Positions 33,324 to 41,277 of a DNA stretch of 48,348 bases are shown here, piece after piece. Origin of the DNA: an uncultured Clostridia bacterium (GTDB taxonomy: Bacteria > Bacillota > Clostridia > Oscillospirales > Ruminococcaceae). The stretch is from positions 1 to 48,348 of the forward strand of contig CALBJC010000126.1 in assembly GCA_937892655.1 (NCBI GenBank). Direction: 5' to 3'. The notes under the pieces are model-generated. The model worked only from the letters and a program-made list of their open reading frames with translations. It did no database searches and had not been told where the DNA came from. The position numbers and the translations under genes are program-made. Numbering within the stretch: the stretch's first letter is position 1; the number at the start of each line of letters is the position of its first letter.

Positions 33324-33350
33324 TTAAGTAAAATGGAGGGGTAAGAAAAA

Positions 33351-34286
33351 ATGGGTAACAAACCAGTACGTCACAAGTCAGTTAGCTATGCTAAATGGGG
33401 CTATTTCTTTATCGCACCATTTTTTATAGTATTTGTTCTTTGTCAGTTGGTTCCTCTGTTTAATACTTTCTACAACTCATTGTTTGAGTACTTTACAGAT
33501 GGATTGACTCAGATCGGTCCAAAGTATATTGGCCTCGATAACTACAAAACAATTTTTACACCTGCTAACGGTGAAATCAGAATTCTGACATACACCAAGA
33601 ATACTATGGTTATGTGGTTGCTTGGTGCTATTCCTCAGCTTTTATTTGCCCTTTTACTTGCGCTTATCTTTACAGCTACAAGAATTAAGGTAAGAGGTCA
33701 GACATTCTTTAAGACTGTAATTTACATGCCTAACCTTATCATGGCTTCAGCGTTCTCAATGCTGTTCTTTACCCTTTTCTCAAATGTTGGTCCTGTTAAC
33801 CAGATCATCACAGAATTGGGCGGTCAGGTATTCGACTTCTTCCATAATCCATGGTCTGAAAGAGGTATCGTTGCATTTATCAACTTCCTTATGTGGTTTG
33901 GTAATACAACTATCCTTCTCATGGCTGGTATTATGGGTATTGATGCATCTCTCTTCGAGGCTGCAGCGATCGACGGTGCTAACTCAAATCAGGTGTTCTT
34001 CAGAGTAACACTTCCTTTGCTTTCACCAATTCTCGTTTACGTAATCATCACATCACTCATCGGTGGTTTACAGATGTACGACGTACCACAGATTCTCTCT
34101 GCTGGTAAGGGTGGTACTGATGGTTGCACAATGACACTTATGATGTACCTCAACAGACTTATCAGTACTTCTAAGAACTATGGTCTCGGTGGTGCAGTAT
34201 CTGCAATCATCTTTGTTATTACAGGTATTCTTAGTGTTATTGTATTCTTCATTACAGCAAACCCTGGAAAGAAAGGAGGCAAGTAA
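33351..34286 (+). CDS. Carbohydrate ABC transporter permease (MalF/UgpA type)
   Basis: 311 residues, ATG behind TGGAGGGG. Six membrane segments, the first at about 18-40 (WGYFFIAPFFIVFVLCQLVP). The EAA loop near residue 205 reads EAAAIDGANSNQVFFRVTLP, with the canonical Gly. It forms the membrane channel with the permease that starts three bases downstream of its stop codon. The gene follows the hairpin at 33287, so it is probably made at lower level than the binding protein. Confidence 0.93.
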   Translation: MGNKPVRHKSVSYAKWGYFFIAPFFIVFVLCQLVPLFNTFYNSLFEYFTDGLTQIGPKYIGLDNYKTIFTPANGEIRILTYTKNTMVMWLLGAIPQLLFALLLALIFTATRIKVRGQTFFKTVIYMPNLIMASAFSMLFFTLFSNVGPVNQIITELGGQVFDFFHNPWSERGIVAFINFLMWFGNTTILLMAGIMGIDASLFEAAAIDGANSNQVFFRVTLPLLSPILVYVIITSLIGGLQMYDVPQILSAGKGGTDGCTMTLMMYLNRLISTSKNYGLGGAVSAIIFVITGILSVIVFFITANPGKKGGK

Positions 34287-34289
34287 GCT

Positions 34290-35171
34290 ATGGCAAGAAA
34301 TTTCGATATTGCCGGTGCTAAAAGCTCCGTTGGCGCAGATAGAGCAAAAACGGTTATTGCATACGTATTTTTAATATTCGTTGCAATCCTCTCGCTCTTT
34401 CCATTCTATATGCTGATTATCAACGCAACAAGAAGTAACGCTCAGTTACAGGCTGGTTTTGCGGTTCTCCCAAGAGGTTATTTCCTCAAGAACTTAAAGA
34501 CTGCATGGAATGATACTGCATTGTTCTCAATTCCTAGAGGTCTTATCAACAGCTTATTTGTTGCTGCAACAAGCTCAATCTTAACAACATACTTCTCAGC
34601 TATGACTGCGTATGGTATTCATGTTTACCACTTCAGAGGCAGAAAGTTCTTATTCACTTTCATCCTCGTAATCATGATGATTCCTACACAGGTTTCAGCT
34701 GCAGGTTTCGTTCAGATTGTAAGATCTATTGGTCTTAACAATACATATTGGCCACTGGTTGTACCAGCTGTCGCTGCTCCTGCAGTATTCTTCTACATGA
34801 AGCAATACATTGAAAGCGCTATTCCGCTTGAAATTATTGAAGCTGCCAGAGTTGACGGTGCTAACGAATTCTACACATTTAACGCTATTGCAATCCCTAT
34901 GTTTAAGCCTGCAATCGCTGTTCAGATGATCTTCTCATTCGTTGGTTCATGGAACAACTTCTTTACACCAGCTCTTATTCTTGACTCTTCAGATAAGTGG
35001 ACACTTCCTATCATGATGTCAATTCTCCGTTCAAAGATCAACTCACAGAACGGTGACCTTGGTGAAGTTTACATGATGATTCTTTTGTCAATCGTTCCTG
35101 TAATTATTGTTTACTTGTTCTTATCTAAGTTTATCGTTAAGAATATTGCTCTTGGTGCTGTTAAGGGTTAA
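34290..35171 (+). CDS. Carbohydrate ABC transporter permease (MalG/UgpE type)
   Basis: 293 residues. The ribosome site GGAGGC lies in the last codons of the upstream permease, so translation is coupled. Membrane segments begin near residue 28 (IAYVFLIFVAILSLFPFYML). The EAA loop near residue 185 reads EIIEAARVDGANEFYTFNAI. It is the second half of the channel. As with the first importer, no ATPase gene is present; a shared MsmX-type subunit elsewhere is expected. Ends at a bidirectional terminator. Confidence 0.93.
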   Translation: MARNFDIAGAKSSVGADRAKTVIAYVFLIFVAILSLFPFYMLIINATRSNAQLQAGFAVLPRGYFLKNLKTAWNDTALFSIPRGLINSLFVAATSSILTTYFSAMTAYGIHVYHFRGRKFLFTFILVIMMIPTQVSAAGFVQIVRSIGLNNTYWPLVVPAVAAPAVFFYMKQYIESAIPLEIIEAARVDGANEFYTFNAIAIPMFKPAIAVQMIFSFVGSWNNFFTPALILDSSDKWTLPIMMSILRSKINSQNGDLGEVYMMILLSIVPVIIVYLFLSKFIVKNIALGAVKG

Positions 35172-35190
35172 TATCCTATTGATAAAAAAC

Positions 35191-35226
35191 AAAAACCGAT
35201 CGCTTATGCGGTCGGTTTTTTATTTT
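35191..35226. terminator. Bidirectional terminator
   Basis: Stem AAAAACCGATCGC / GCGGTCGGTTTTT (one T-G pair) with loop TTAT. T-runs follow on both strands, serving the ABC operon and the convergent small spore genes. Confidence 0.9.
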
Positions 35227-35235
35227 TACCATTTT

Positions 35236-35421
35236 TTACTTTTTATTAGCGTCTACCTCTTCTTTTGCAAGAACTACATTTTCATCATACTTATTGTATA
35301 CTCTGCCGTTTTTGGCAGTATAATTGTCGGTTATCGTATAAGTCTGATAAACGGGTGAAATATCGCCCTGCTTGTGAGGTTTATATATTTTCGATATTTC
35401 TCTTTTATTTACCTTTGCCAT
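35236..35421 (-). CDS. Small probable spore surface protein (CDIF630_02480/DUF3787-like)
   Basis: 61 residues, highly charged and Tyr/Lys-rich, without signal peptide or membrane segment. YQTYTITDNYTAKNGRVYNK and then YDENVVLAKEEVD resemble, from memory, the short family named after a Clostridioides difficile spore surface protein (formerly DUF3787). That identification cannot be confirmed here. It follows the helical protein gene at 35433 by 11 bases in the same direction, so the two form an operon. Confidence 0.6.
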   Translation of the reverse strand: MAKVNKREISKIYKPHKQGDISPVYQTYTITDNYTAKNGRVYNKYDENVVLAKEEVDANKK

Positions 35422-35432
35422 ACAAATTCTCC

Positions 35433-35870
35433 TTAAAGATAGGTCTTGAGCCTGTTCATATAAGCTTCTTCTGCCTTGAGCATTTTCATAGCGTTATCAA
35501 TACATGATTTATCAGCGCCCTTTGCGTGATTAAGCTCCTTATTGAGTGCTAAAACGCCCATATTAGTCCCCTTTATCATCATATCTGCAAGGTGAGATGG
35601 CTTATCTGAAATTTTCATATTCATCTTTATTTTGCTGCCCATCATCATTTTTGTAGAGGTTGAAAGGCGTGGCTCCTTTATCCCTCTGCGATGAAGTTCC
35701 AAAAAACTGTCCTTAGCAAAATTCTTGTAGTTATCCCTTTGCTCATAAAGCTCCTTTTTGAAGTTTTCATCGTCACATCTCTCTAAAACCTTATTTATAG
35801 CAAAAAGACCTGCAGTTGAGTTTTCAAACATACAGCATAGTAAATCCTGATTTTTATTCTTGTTACTCAT
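35433..35870 (-). CDS. Helical-bundle protein of unknown function (ferritin-like/DUF2383-like)
   Basis: 145 residues, mostly amphipathic helix, no signal peptide. Four helical stretches are apparent at about 10-32, 35-60, 85-108 and 115-143. The first two (STAGLFAINKVLERCDDENF, then a FKKELYEQRDNYKNFAKDSF segment) have the look of DUF2383-type four-helix bundles, some of which are ferritin-like. The central MMMGSKIKMNMKI stretch is unusually rich in Met and Lys. It is the first gene of a two-gene operon with the probable spore surface protein. Upstream on the minus strand, CATAGAATA resembles a SigE/SigK -10 element (CATANNNTA). A sporulation role is inference. Confidence 0.55.
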   Translation of the reverse strand: MSNKNKNQDLLCCMFENSTAGLFAINKVLERCDDENFKKELYEQRDNYKNFAKDSFLELHRRGIKEPRLSTSTKMMMGSKIKMNMKISDKPSHLADMMIKGTNMGVLALNKELNHAKGADKSCIDNAMKMLKAEEAYMNRLKTYL

Positions 35871-35968
35871 AGTTTTTCTCCTTGTTTATTTAGGTAGTAT
35901 TATTATCTGAGTTTTTAAAACATATATTCTATGTAAAATCAGTAATTTTAAGTATCAATTAAATGTCG

Positions 35969-35997
35969 TTGTTTTTTCTCAGAAAGTGTGGTAAAAT
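35969..35997 (+). promoter_or_regulatory. Sigma-A type promoter
   Basis: TTGTTT (35969-35974), 17-base spacer, TAAAAT (35992-35997), 33 bases before the membrane protein start. Confidence 0.6.
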
Positions 35998-36029
35998 AAT
36001 ATAAGTAGAAATTTTATAGGTGGTAAATT

Positions 36030-36584
36030 ATGTTACAAAAAGAAAAAAGAAAAATTTTGCTTATGGCGCTGGCATACTGGTTTTTGGCAGAATTCTGCTC
36101 TTTGATGGTATGTGTGTGCTTAATGTTTACTCAGGCTATGGGTGTGCTTGCGAATATCATTTTCGGAACTTGTGCGTTTTTGGTTTTAGTTTTATTGTTT
36201 GTAGACTTTTCTCTCAAAAAGGGTACACATTTGAGAAAAACCATCAACTCGCTTCAACAGCCCGAGCTTTTTGAAAAGAACAAGAACTTTGGCATAATTA
36301 TCGGTCTTGTGGGCACAATCCCTTGTTACATAACGGGCTTTGTAAATCTCTTGTCCCGCCTTGGCGTTATTGGCAATTTCCAGCCGTTCTACAAGCTGTT
36401 AAACCTCTATTTTATGCCATACTATGACCTTGTTGCTCACAGCGCTGATATTATGGATATGTCATATCTGGGCTTTATCTTTATTTTCCTTATGCCTTTA
36501 TCAGTGCCAATAGCAAGTCAGATTGCTTACAGAATAGGCTACAATAATATCGACCTTGTAGATAATATCGTTTATAAGAAATAG
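36030..36584 (+). CDS. Four-helix integral membrane protein of unknown function
   Basis: 184 residues. Hydrophobic segments at about 8-30, 34-58, 86-108 and 145-170, with a basic loop (LKKGTHLRKTINSLQQPELF) between the second and third. I recognise no family, catalytic motif or transport signature. The start ATG follows GGTGG. The next gene, cwlD, starts 62 bases downstream in the same direction with no terminator between, so they may be co-transcribed. Confidence 0.7.
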   Translation: MLQKEKRKILLMALAYWFLAEFCSLMVCVCLMFTQAMGVLANIIFGTCAFLVLVLLFVDFSLKKGTHLRKTINSLQQPELFEKNKNFGIIIGLVGTIPCYITGFVNLLSRLGVIGNFQPFYKLLNLYFMPYYDLVAHSADIMDMSYLGFIFIFLMPLSVPIASQIAYRIGYNNIDLVDNIVYKK

Positions 36585-36645
36585 TTTGTCATAACTTGTA
36601 TTACTCTTTCATAAGCTATTAAAAAAGCTATTGGAGGGTAATATT

Positions 36646-37410
36646 TTGGCAGGCAAAAGATTTTCAAATATAAAAAGGGCAGTAGATACTATAGGTAAGG
36701 GCAGAATATGGCTTTTAGCGGTTATAGTAGCAGGCTATATGATCGTATATTTTACTGCGCATAACTCGCCTATATACATACCAACCGTTGCATATCCCGA
36801 TGAAATCGACGATGTGGTAATTGTTCTGGATGCAGGGCATGGCGGCGCAGACGGTGGCTGTGTAAGCGTAAACGGTGTGCCCGAAAAGGGAATAAATCTT
36901 GAAATTTTACTGCGTGTAAAAGCGCTTTGCGAGTCAGCGGGGTATCAGGTAGTAACAACAAGAGAAAGCGACGTTTCTATTCACGATAAGGGCGTTGAAG
37001 GGCTTCGTGCGCAAAAAGAATCTGATATGGAAAACCGCCTTGAGATTATGAATTTATATGAAAATGCGGTCGTGGTATCAATTCATCAGAATCAGTTTAC
37101 TGACCCAAAATACAGCGGAGCGCAGATGTTTTATACCGCTACAAATCCTGACAGCCAGCGCTTAGCGCAGATTATGCAGGAAAAGTTTGTATCAAATCTT
37201 CAGCCTGAAAACAAGCGTGAAATAAAGCTTTCGGGTAAGGAGCTGTATCTTATCTATTTTACAAAAGCACCTTCTGTAATGGTTGAATGTGGATTTCTTT
37301 CAAATCCAGAAGAGGCCTCAAAGCTTGAAAGCGAGCAGTATCAGTCAGAGGTAGCGTTTACTATCTTTTCGGGAATTGTGGAGTTTTTAGAAGAAAATAA
37401 AGGGGAATGA
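36646..37410 (+). CDS. cwlD: N-acetylmuramoyl-L-alanine amidase, CwlD type
   Basis: 254 residues from a TTG at 36646, eight bases after TTGGAGGG; the in-frame start at 36631 overlaps that ribosome site. One N-terminal membrane helix (~21-38) anchors the protein outside the cell membrane. The Amidase_3 domain (~62-254) has the zinc ligands in VLDAGHGGADGG, a Glu in EKGINLEI, the His in VSIHQNQF and the terminal VMVECGFLSNPEEA. In spore formers CwlD removes peptides from cortex muramic acid to allow muramic-delta-lactam formation, needed for germination. Assignment to CwlD rather than another amidase rests on the single anchor, the size and the lack of wall-binding repeats. It overlaps radA by four bases. 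Confidence 0.85.
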   Translation: MAGKRFSNIKRAVDTIGKGRIWLLAVIVAGYMIVYFTAHNSPIYIPTVAYPDEIDDVVIVLDAGHGGADGGCVSVNGVPEKGINLEILLRVKALCESAGYQVVTTRESDVSIHDKGVEGLRAQKESDMENRLEIMNLYENAVVVSIHQNQFTDPKYSGAQMFYTATNPDSQRLAQIMQEKFVSNLQPENKREIKLSGKELYLIYFTKAPSVMVECGFLSNPEEASKLESEQYQSEVAFTIFSGIVEFLEENKGE

Positions 37411-38798
37411 AAATGGCAGGGAAGTTAAAAAGTATCTACGTCTGTAATAACTGCGGCTTTGAAAGCCCTAAGTGGAACGGCAAATGCCCGTCCTGCAACG
37501 AATGGAATACCTTTGAAGAGGCAATAACAGAAATCAAGGCACCTGCTGCAAAGTCGGGCGGCGTATCAAAGCTTATGGATGTAAGCGATAAGATTTTAAA
37601 GCTTGAAAACATAAACTCAGATTATGATGAGGTCAGATACGATACAGGTATAAATGAGCTCAACCGTGTTTTAGGCGGCGGTCTTGTAAAGGGCTCGCTG
37701 GTGCTTTTGGGCGGTGAGCCTGGTATCGGTAAATCAACCCTTCTTTTGCAGATATGCGAGTTTTTAGGCAAGGGCAATACAATTTTATACATATCGGGTG
37801 AAGAATCTGTAAGGCAGATAAAGCTCCGCGCTGACAGACTCGGCGTTAAGAGTGACAACCTTTATATCTTAGCGCAGACAAACGCTGAAATAATCTGCGA
37901 TACCATTGTAAAGGAAAAGCCTGATATAGTTATTATCGACTCGATTCAGACTATGTTTATCTCAGGCGTTTCATCATCTCACGGCAGTATTACTCAGGTA
38001 AGAGAATGTACAAATCTCTTTATGCGTACTGCGAAGTCTGAAGAAATACCTATGTTTATCATCGGTCACGTTAATAAGGATGGCGCTATTGCAGGCCCTA
38101 AGGTAATGGAGCATATTGTTGACGCTGTACTTTATTTTGAAGGTCAGAGAAACTTGTCCTACAGAATATTAAGAGCGGTTAAAAACAGATTTGGTTCAAC
38201 AAATGAAATAGGCGTTTTTGAAATGCTCTCTGATGGTTTAAAAGAGGTCGAAAACCCGTCACTGATGCTTTTGTCAGGCAGACCGGTCGGAGTATCGGGT
38301 AGCTGTGTAGCCTGCGTTATGGAAGGATCAAGACCGATTTTAGCCGAGGTTCAGGCACTTGTTACAAAATCGGGCTTTGCAACGCCGAGAAGAACTGCAA
38401 CAGGCTTTGATTATAACAGAATGTCGCTCATAATCGCAGTTTTAGAAAAGCGAATGGGTATGTATTTTTCAACGCTTGATGTGTTTTTAAATGTTGTAGG
38501 CGGCTTCAGAATTGATGAAACAGCGGCTGATTTATCAATAGCGCTTTCTTTGTATTCAGGACTATTTGATATTCCTATAAATGAAAAGCTCATAGCGTTT
38601 GGCGAAATAGGTCTTGGCGGTGAGATAAGAAGTATTTCCTTCTGCGAGCAGAGAATATCAGAGGCTCAGAGGCTTGGCTTTGAAAAATGTATCATTCCAA
38701 AGAGCAGTTTAAAAGGTATTGATATATCAAAATATTCAATCGAAATTTTGGGCGTTTCAAATTTAAAGCAGGCATTTGATATTGTAAAAAACGGATAA
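37407..38798 (+). CDS. radA: DNA repair/recombination protein RadA (Sms)
   Basis: 463 residues. The N-terminal zinc finger has Cys13, Cys16, Cys27 and Cys30 (CNNCGFESPKWNGKCPSC). The RecA-like core has Walker A GEPGIGKS (103-110), Walker B DIVIIDSIQTM and the RadA-specific KNRFG motif in AVKNRFGSTNEIGVF. A Lon-like C-terminal domain follows (~290-463). RadA is a hexameric branch-migration helicase in recombination. Its start overlaps the cwlD stop (ATGA). An alternative start two codons in (37413) is possible. Terminated by a strong hairpin. Confidence 0.96.
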   Translation: MKMAGKLKSIYVCNNCGFESPKWNGKCPSCNEWNTFEEAITEIKAPAAKSGGVSKLMDVSDKILKLENINSDYDEVRYDTGINELNRVLGGGLVKGSLVLLGGEPGIGKSTLLLQICEFLGKGNTILYISGEESVRQIKLRADRLGVKSDNLYILAQTNAEIICDTIVKEKPDIVIIDSIQTMFISGVSSSHGSITQVRECTNLFMRTAKSEEIPMFIIGHVNKDGAIAGPKVMEHIVDAVLYFEGQRNLSYRILRAVKNRFGSTNEIGVFEMLSDGLKEVENPSLMLLSGRPVGVSGSCVACVMEGSRPILAEVQALVTKSGFATPRRTATGFDYNRMSLIIAVLEKRMGMYFSTLDVFLNVVGGFRIDETAADLSIALSLYSGLFDIPINEKLIAFGEIGLGGEIRSISFCEQRISEAQRLGFEKCIIPKSSLKGIDISKYSIEILGVSNLKQAFDIVKNG

Positions 38799-38803
38799 TT
38801 TTT

Positions 38804-38834
38804 AAGAGCTGTCATTTATGACAGCTCTTTTTTA
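38804..38834 (+). terminator. Rho-independent terminator after radA
   Basis: Eleven-base stem AAGAGCTGTCA / TGACAGCTCTT, loop TTTA, T-run. Confidence 0.92.
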
Positions 38835-38890
38835 TGTCATTAAATTTTTCATTTGCATATACTGTAATAAAAACAAGCGAGGTATTAAGT

Positions 38891-39109
38891 ATGAAGATGA
38901 TTTTTTCATTAAGCTCAATTACCTACGCCAACAAAGCGAAAAAGGCGCTGAATGAGCGTGGTATATATTGTGAAGTAATAAAAACGCCTAAGAATTTTTC
39001 GTCAGGCTGTGGTTACAGTATAAAGGTTATGGATAACCCTGATATGATTATAGAGATATTGCGTGAAAACAATATTTTATACAAGGATTACCTTGTGACA
39101 GAAAAGTAG
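38891..39109 (+). CDS. DUF3343 (putative Se/S carrier-like) protein
   Basis: 72 residues from the ATG at 38891, after a GCGAGG site; an in-frame ATG at 38834 lies next to the terminator and is rejected. The sequence MKMIFSLSSITYANKAKKAL and then CEVIKTPKNFSSGCGYSIKV fits DUF3343, a family named Se/S carrier-like because it is encoded with cysteine desulfurase-like and selenium genes. The conserved Gly-Cys-Gly (SGCGYS) offers a thiol that could carry sulfur or selenium. The class V aminotransferase gene starts 10 bases downstream, supporting a sulfur-transfer pair. Confidence 0.82.
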   Translation: MKMIFSLSSITYANKAKKALNERGIYCEVIKTPKNFSSGCGYSIKVMDNPDMIIEILRENNILYKDYLVTEK

Positions 39110-39119
39110 GTGGTATAAT

Positions 39120-40271
39120 GTGAATGAAAATTTTCTGCCTGCGAATTTTGATAACTCTGCAACTACCTTTCCAAAGCCTCGGTCTGTCATAACCGCCTGC
39201 AATCAGGCGCTATCGCTGTATGGCGGCAACCCCGGCAGGAGCGGACATAATCTATCGATAAAAACTGCTCAGAAGGTTTATGAGGCAAGAGAGAGTATAG
39301 CCTCGTTTTTTGGCGCAACTCCCGAAAACGTAGTTTTTACCCTTAACTGTACACATGCTCTTAATATGGCGATAAAGGGCATTATGATGAGTGGGGGACA
39401 CGTTATTTTTTCATCGCTGGAGCACAACTCAGTAGCGCGCGTCTGCTATGCATTAGGACGCTATGGCTGTAGGTTTTCTATCTTTGATGTTGATGAAAAT
39501 GATGATGTGACCTTGCAGAATTTAAAATCGCTCATTACTGATGAAACAAAATGTATCGTATCAACGATCGCCTCAAACGTGACGGGGCAGATTCTGCCAT
39601 ATAAAAGGATAGCAAGACTGTGTAGTGATAAAAACATCTGCTTTATTGCCGATGCTTCTCAGGCGGCAGGGATACTGCCGATAAGACTTTCTGAAGGCAT
39701 AAACATTCTGTGTACTGCAGGTCATAAAGGGCTTTACGGCCCGACGGGTACGGGGCTTATGATAACAGACGGGAAATTTGTGCTTGATACTCTTTTAGAG
39801 GGCGGTACGGGGGCTACATCCGAAGAAATGCTGCAGACCCCATTTCTGCCCGAGCGATTTGAAAGCGGAACGCTCAATACAGTTGGCATAATGGGCTTAA
39901 AAGCAGGCGTTGAGTTTGTAAAGAGCAAGGGGCTTATGAATATATACCGCCATGAGCAAGGCCTTTGCAATATGCTCTTGTCTGAGCTTTCAAAAGAGCC
40001 TTCGGTCATTATCTACAGAAACCCTGATGCTATGTATCTGCCGATAGTAGCCTTCAATGTTAAAAACAAAGCCTCGGCTGATGTAGCGCAGTATCTTTCA
40101 GATAACGGCTTGTACCTCAGGAGCGGCTTGCACTGTGCGTCTGTAGCACACAGATTCAACGGTACAATAAGGGGCGGTACTCTGCGGTTTTCGCCCTCTG
40201 TTTTCAATAACACTATGCAGGTGAAAATCCTTATAAAAACTTTGAAAAAATATCTGAAAAATGCAATTTAG
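39120..40271 (+). CDS. Cysteine desulfurase-like PLP enzyme (class V aminotransferase family)
   Basis: 383 residues, GTG start behind AGGTGG. Signature positions: NFDNSATTFPKP at the N-terminus, His101 stacking on PLP (SSLEHNS), Asp178 (FIADASQAAG), the PLP lysine Lys203 in TAGHKGLYGPTG, and Cys339 in RSGLHCASVAH, the position of the persulfide cysteine. The enzyme should remove sulfur (or selenium) from cysteine (or selenocysteine) to give alanine. Pairing with the DUF3343 protein suggests the released atom is handed to it. It belongs to the branch seen with DUF3343, not to IscS/NifS with iscU, which is absent here. Confidence 0.88.
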   Translation: MNENFLPANFDNSATTFPKPRSVITACNQALSLYGGNPGRSGHNLSIKTAQKVYEARESIASFFGATPENVVFTLNCTHALNMAIKGIMMSGGHVIFSSLEHNSVARVCYALGRYGCRFSIFDVDENDDVTLQNLKSLITDETKCIVSTIASNVTGQILPYKRIARLCSDKNICFIADASQAAGILPIRLSEGINILCTAGHKGLYGPTGTGLMITDGKFVLDTLLEGGTGATSEEMLQTPFLPERFESGTLNTVGIMGLKAGVEFVKSKGLMNIYRHEQGLCNMLLSELSKEPSVIIYRNPDAMYLPIVAFNVKNKASADVAQYLSDNGLYLRSGLHCASVAHRFNGTIRGGTLRFSPSVFNNTMQVKILIKTLKKYLKNAI

Positions 40272-40274
40272 CTA

Positions 40275-40302
40275 TTGTATTTTTTCAGATTTGTGTTAAA
40301 AT
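40275..40302 (+). promoter_or_regulatory. Sigma-A type promoter upstream of cdaA
   Basis: TTGTAT (40275-40280), 16-base spacer, TAAAAT (40297-40302). Transcription would begin near 40309, directly at a compact structured leader. Confidence 0.52.
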
Positions 40303-40310
40303 TATTATGT

Positions 40311-40364
40311 AGGACTATTTCTTGAAAAAGTTCTGCCCTCAAGAATTTGGGGTAGGGCTTTTTT
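40311..40364 (+). ncRNA. Structured leader with possible pseudoknot and terminator before cdaA
   Basis: AGGAC (40311-40315) can pair with GTTCT (40330-40334). The loop sequence TTCTTG (40319-40324) can pair with CAAGAA (40340-40345), giving an H-type pseudoknot. Overlapping it, GCCCT (40335-40339) and AGGGC (40354-40358) form a terminator stem followed by TTTTTT. Terminator and pseudoknot share borders, so they could be alternatives. It may be an attenuator for cdaA, or simply the terminator of the upstream gene. I match it to no riboswitch class. Confidence 0.4.
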
Positions 40365-40395
40365 GTGTTTGATTATTTATGACAGGAAGTGGAGT

Positions 40396-41277
40396 ATGAG
40401 ATACATTCTTGATATCTGGAATCAGATTTTAAGCGTTGTTCAGACAATCTCTATAATAGATATAATTGATATGCTGCTTTTGTCATTTCTGTTATACAAA
40501 GGCATCAAGCTTGTGCGTGAAACAAGAGCGCAGCAGCTTGTTAAGGGTATCATTTTAATATGCGTAGGTTATTTTGTAGTTTCGCTGTTAAAGCTCAAGA
40601 CAATGAGCTTTTTACTCGATAACTTCTTCCAGTGGGGTATTATTGCGCTGGTTATTCTTTTCCAGCCGGAGCTTCGAAGAATTCTTGACAAAATGGGCAG
40701 AACAAAGGTTTCTTCAAGATTCAGCTTTTTCAATCAGAATGATTCTGCAGAAGCTGATGCAGAGGGCTGGAATACTGCAATTGAAGCAGTATGTGAAGCA
40801 TCTCAGCAGCTTTCAGCTACCTGTACAGGCGCATTGATCGTTATCGAGCGTCAGACAAGGCTTGGTGAGCAGATCGATACGGGTACGATACTAAACTGTA
40901 CTCCTTCTCCTGAGGTTTTTGGCAATATCTTCTTTCCTAATACTCCTTTGCATGACGGCGCAGTTATTATGCGTAATGCAAAGATTCTGGCAGCAGGCTG
41001 TTTTCTGCCAAAGCCACAGAAGGAAGAGCTTATCAATAAGCAGCTCGGCTCTCGTCACAGAGCGGCTATCGGTATGAGTGAAAACTCTGATGCTATTGTT
41101 ATTGCAGTATCTGAAGAAACAGGTACAATTTCAGTTGCAGAGGATGGCGAGCTTACAAGAGGCTTTACAAAGGATAGCCTCAGAAAGCTTTTAAAAGCAA
41201 GGCTTATTCCTGAAAAGCCAGCCGATGAAGGTAAGGATAAATCGATAGGGCGGGTGATTTCAAAATGGAAAAAGTAA
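40396..41277 (+). CDS. cdaA: Diadenylate cyclase CdaA
   Basis: 293 residues from the ATG at 40396 behind GGAAGTGGAG; an in-frame ATG at 40363 lies just after the leader terminator and is rejected. Three membrane helices occupy about residues 15-90 (IIDIIDMLLLSFLLYKGIKL; GIILICVGYFVVSLL; FFQWGIIALVILFQPELRR). The DAC domain (~110-270) has the catalytic DGA (187-189, in LHDGAVIM) and RHR (220-222, in SRHRAAIGMSE). CdaA condenses two ATP to cyclic di-AMP, which controls potassium and wall homeostasis. It overlaps cdaR by 13 bases. The usual third gene, glmM, does not follow. Confidence 0.96.
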   Translation: MRYILDIWNQILSVVQTISIIDIIDMLLLSFLLYKGIKLVRETRAQQLVKGIILICVGYFVVSLLKLKTMSFLLDNFFQWGIIALVILFQPELRRILDKMGRTKVSSRFSFFNQNDSAEADAEGWNTAIEAVCEASQQLSATCTGALIVIERQTRLGEQIDTGTILNCTPSPEVFGNIFFPNTPLHDGAVIMRNAKILAAGCFLPKPQKEELINKQLGSRHRAAIGMSENSDAIVIAVSEETGTISVAEDGELTRGFTKDSLRKLLKARLIPEKPADEGKDKSIGRVISKWKK

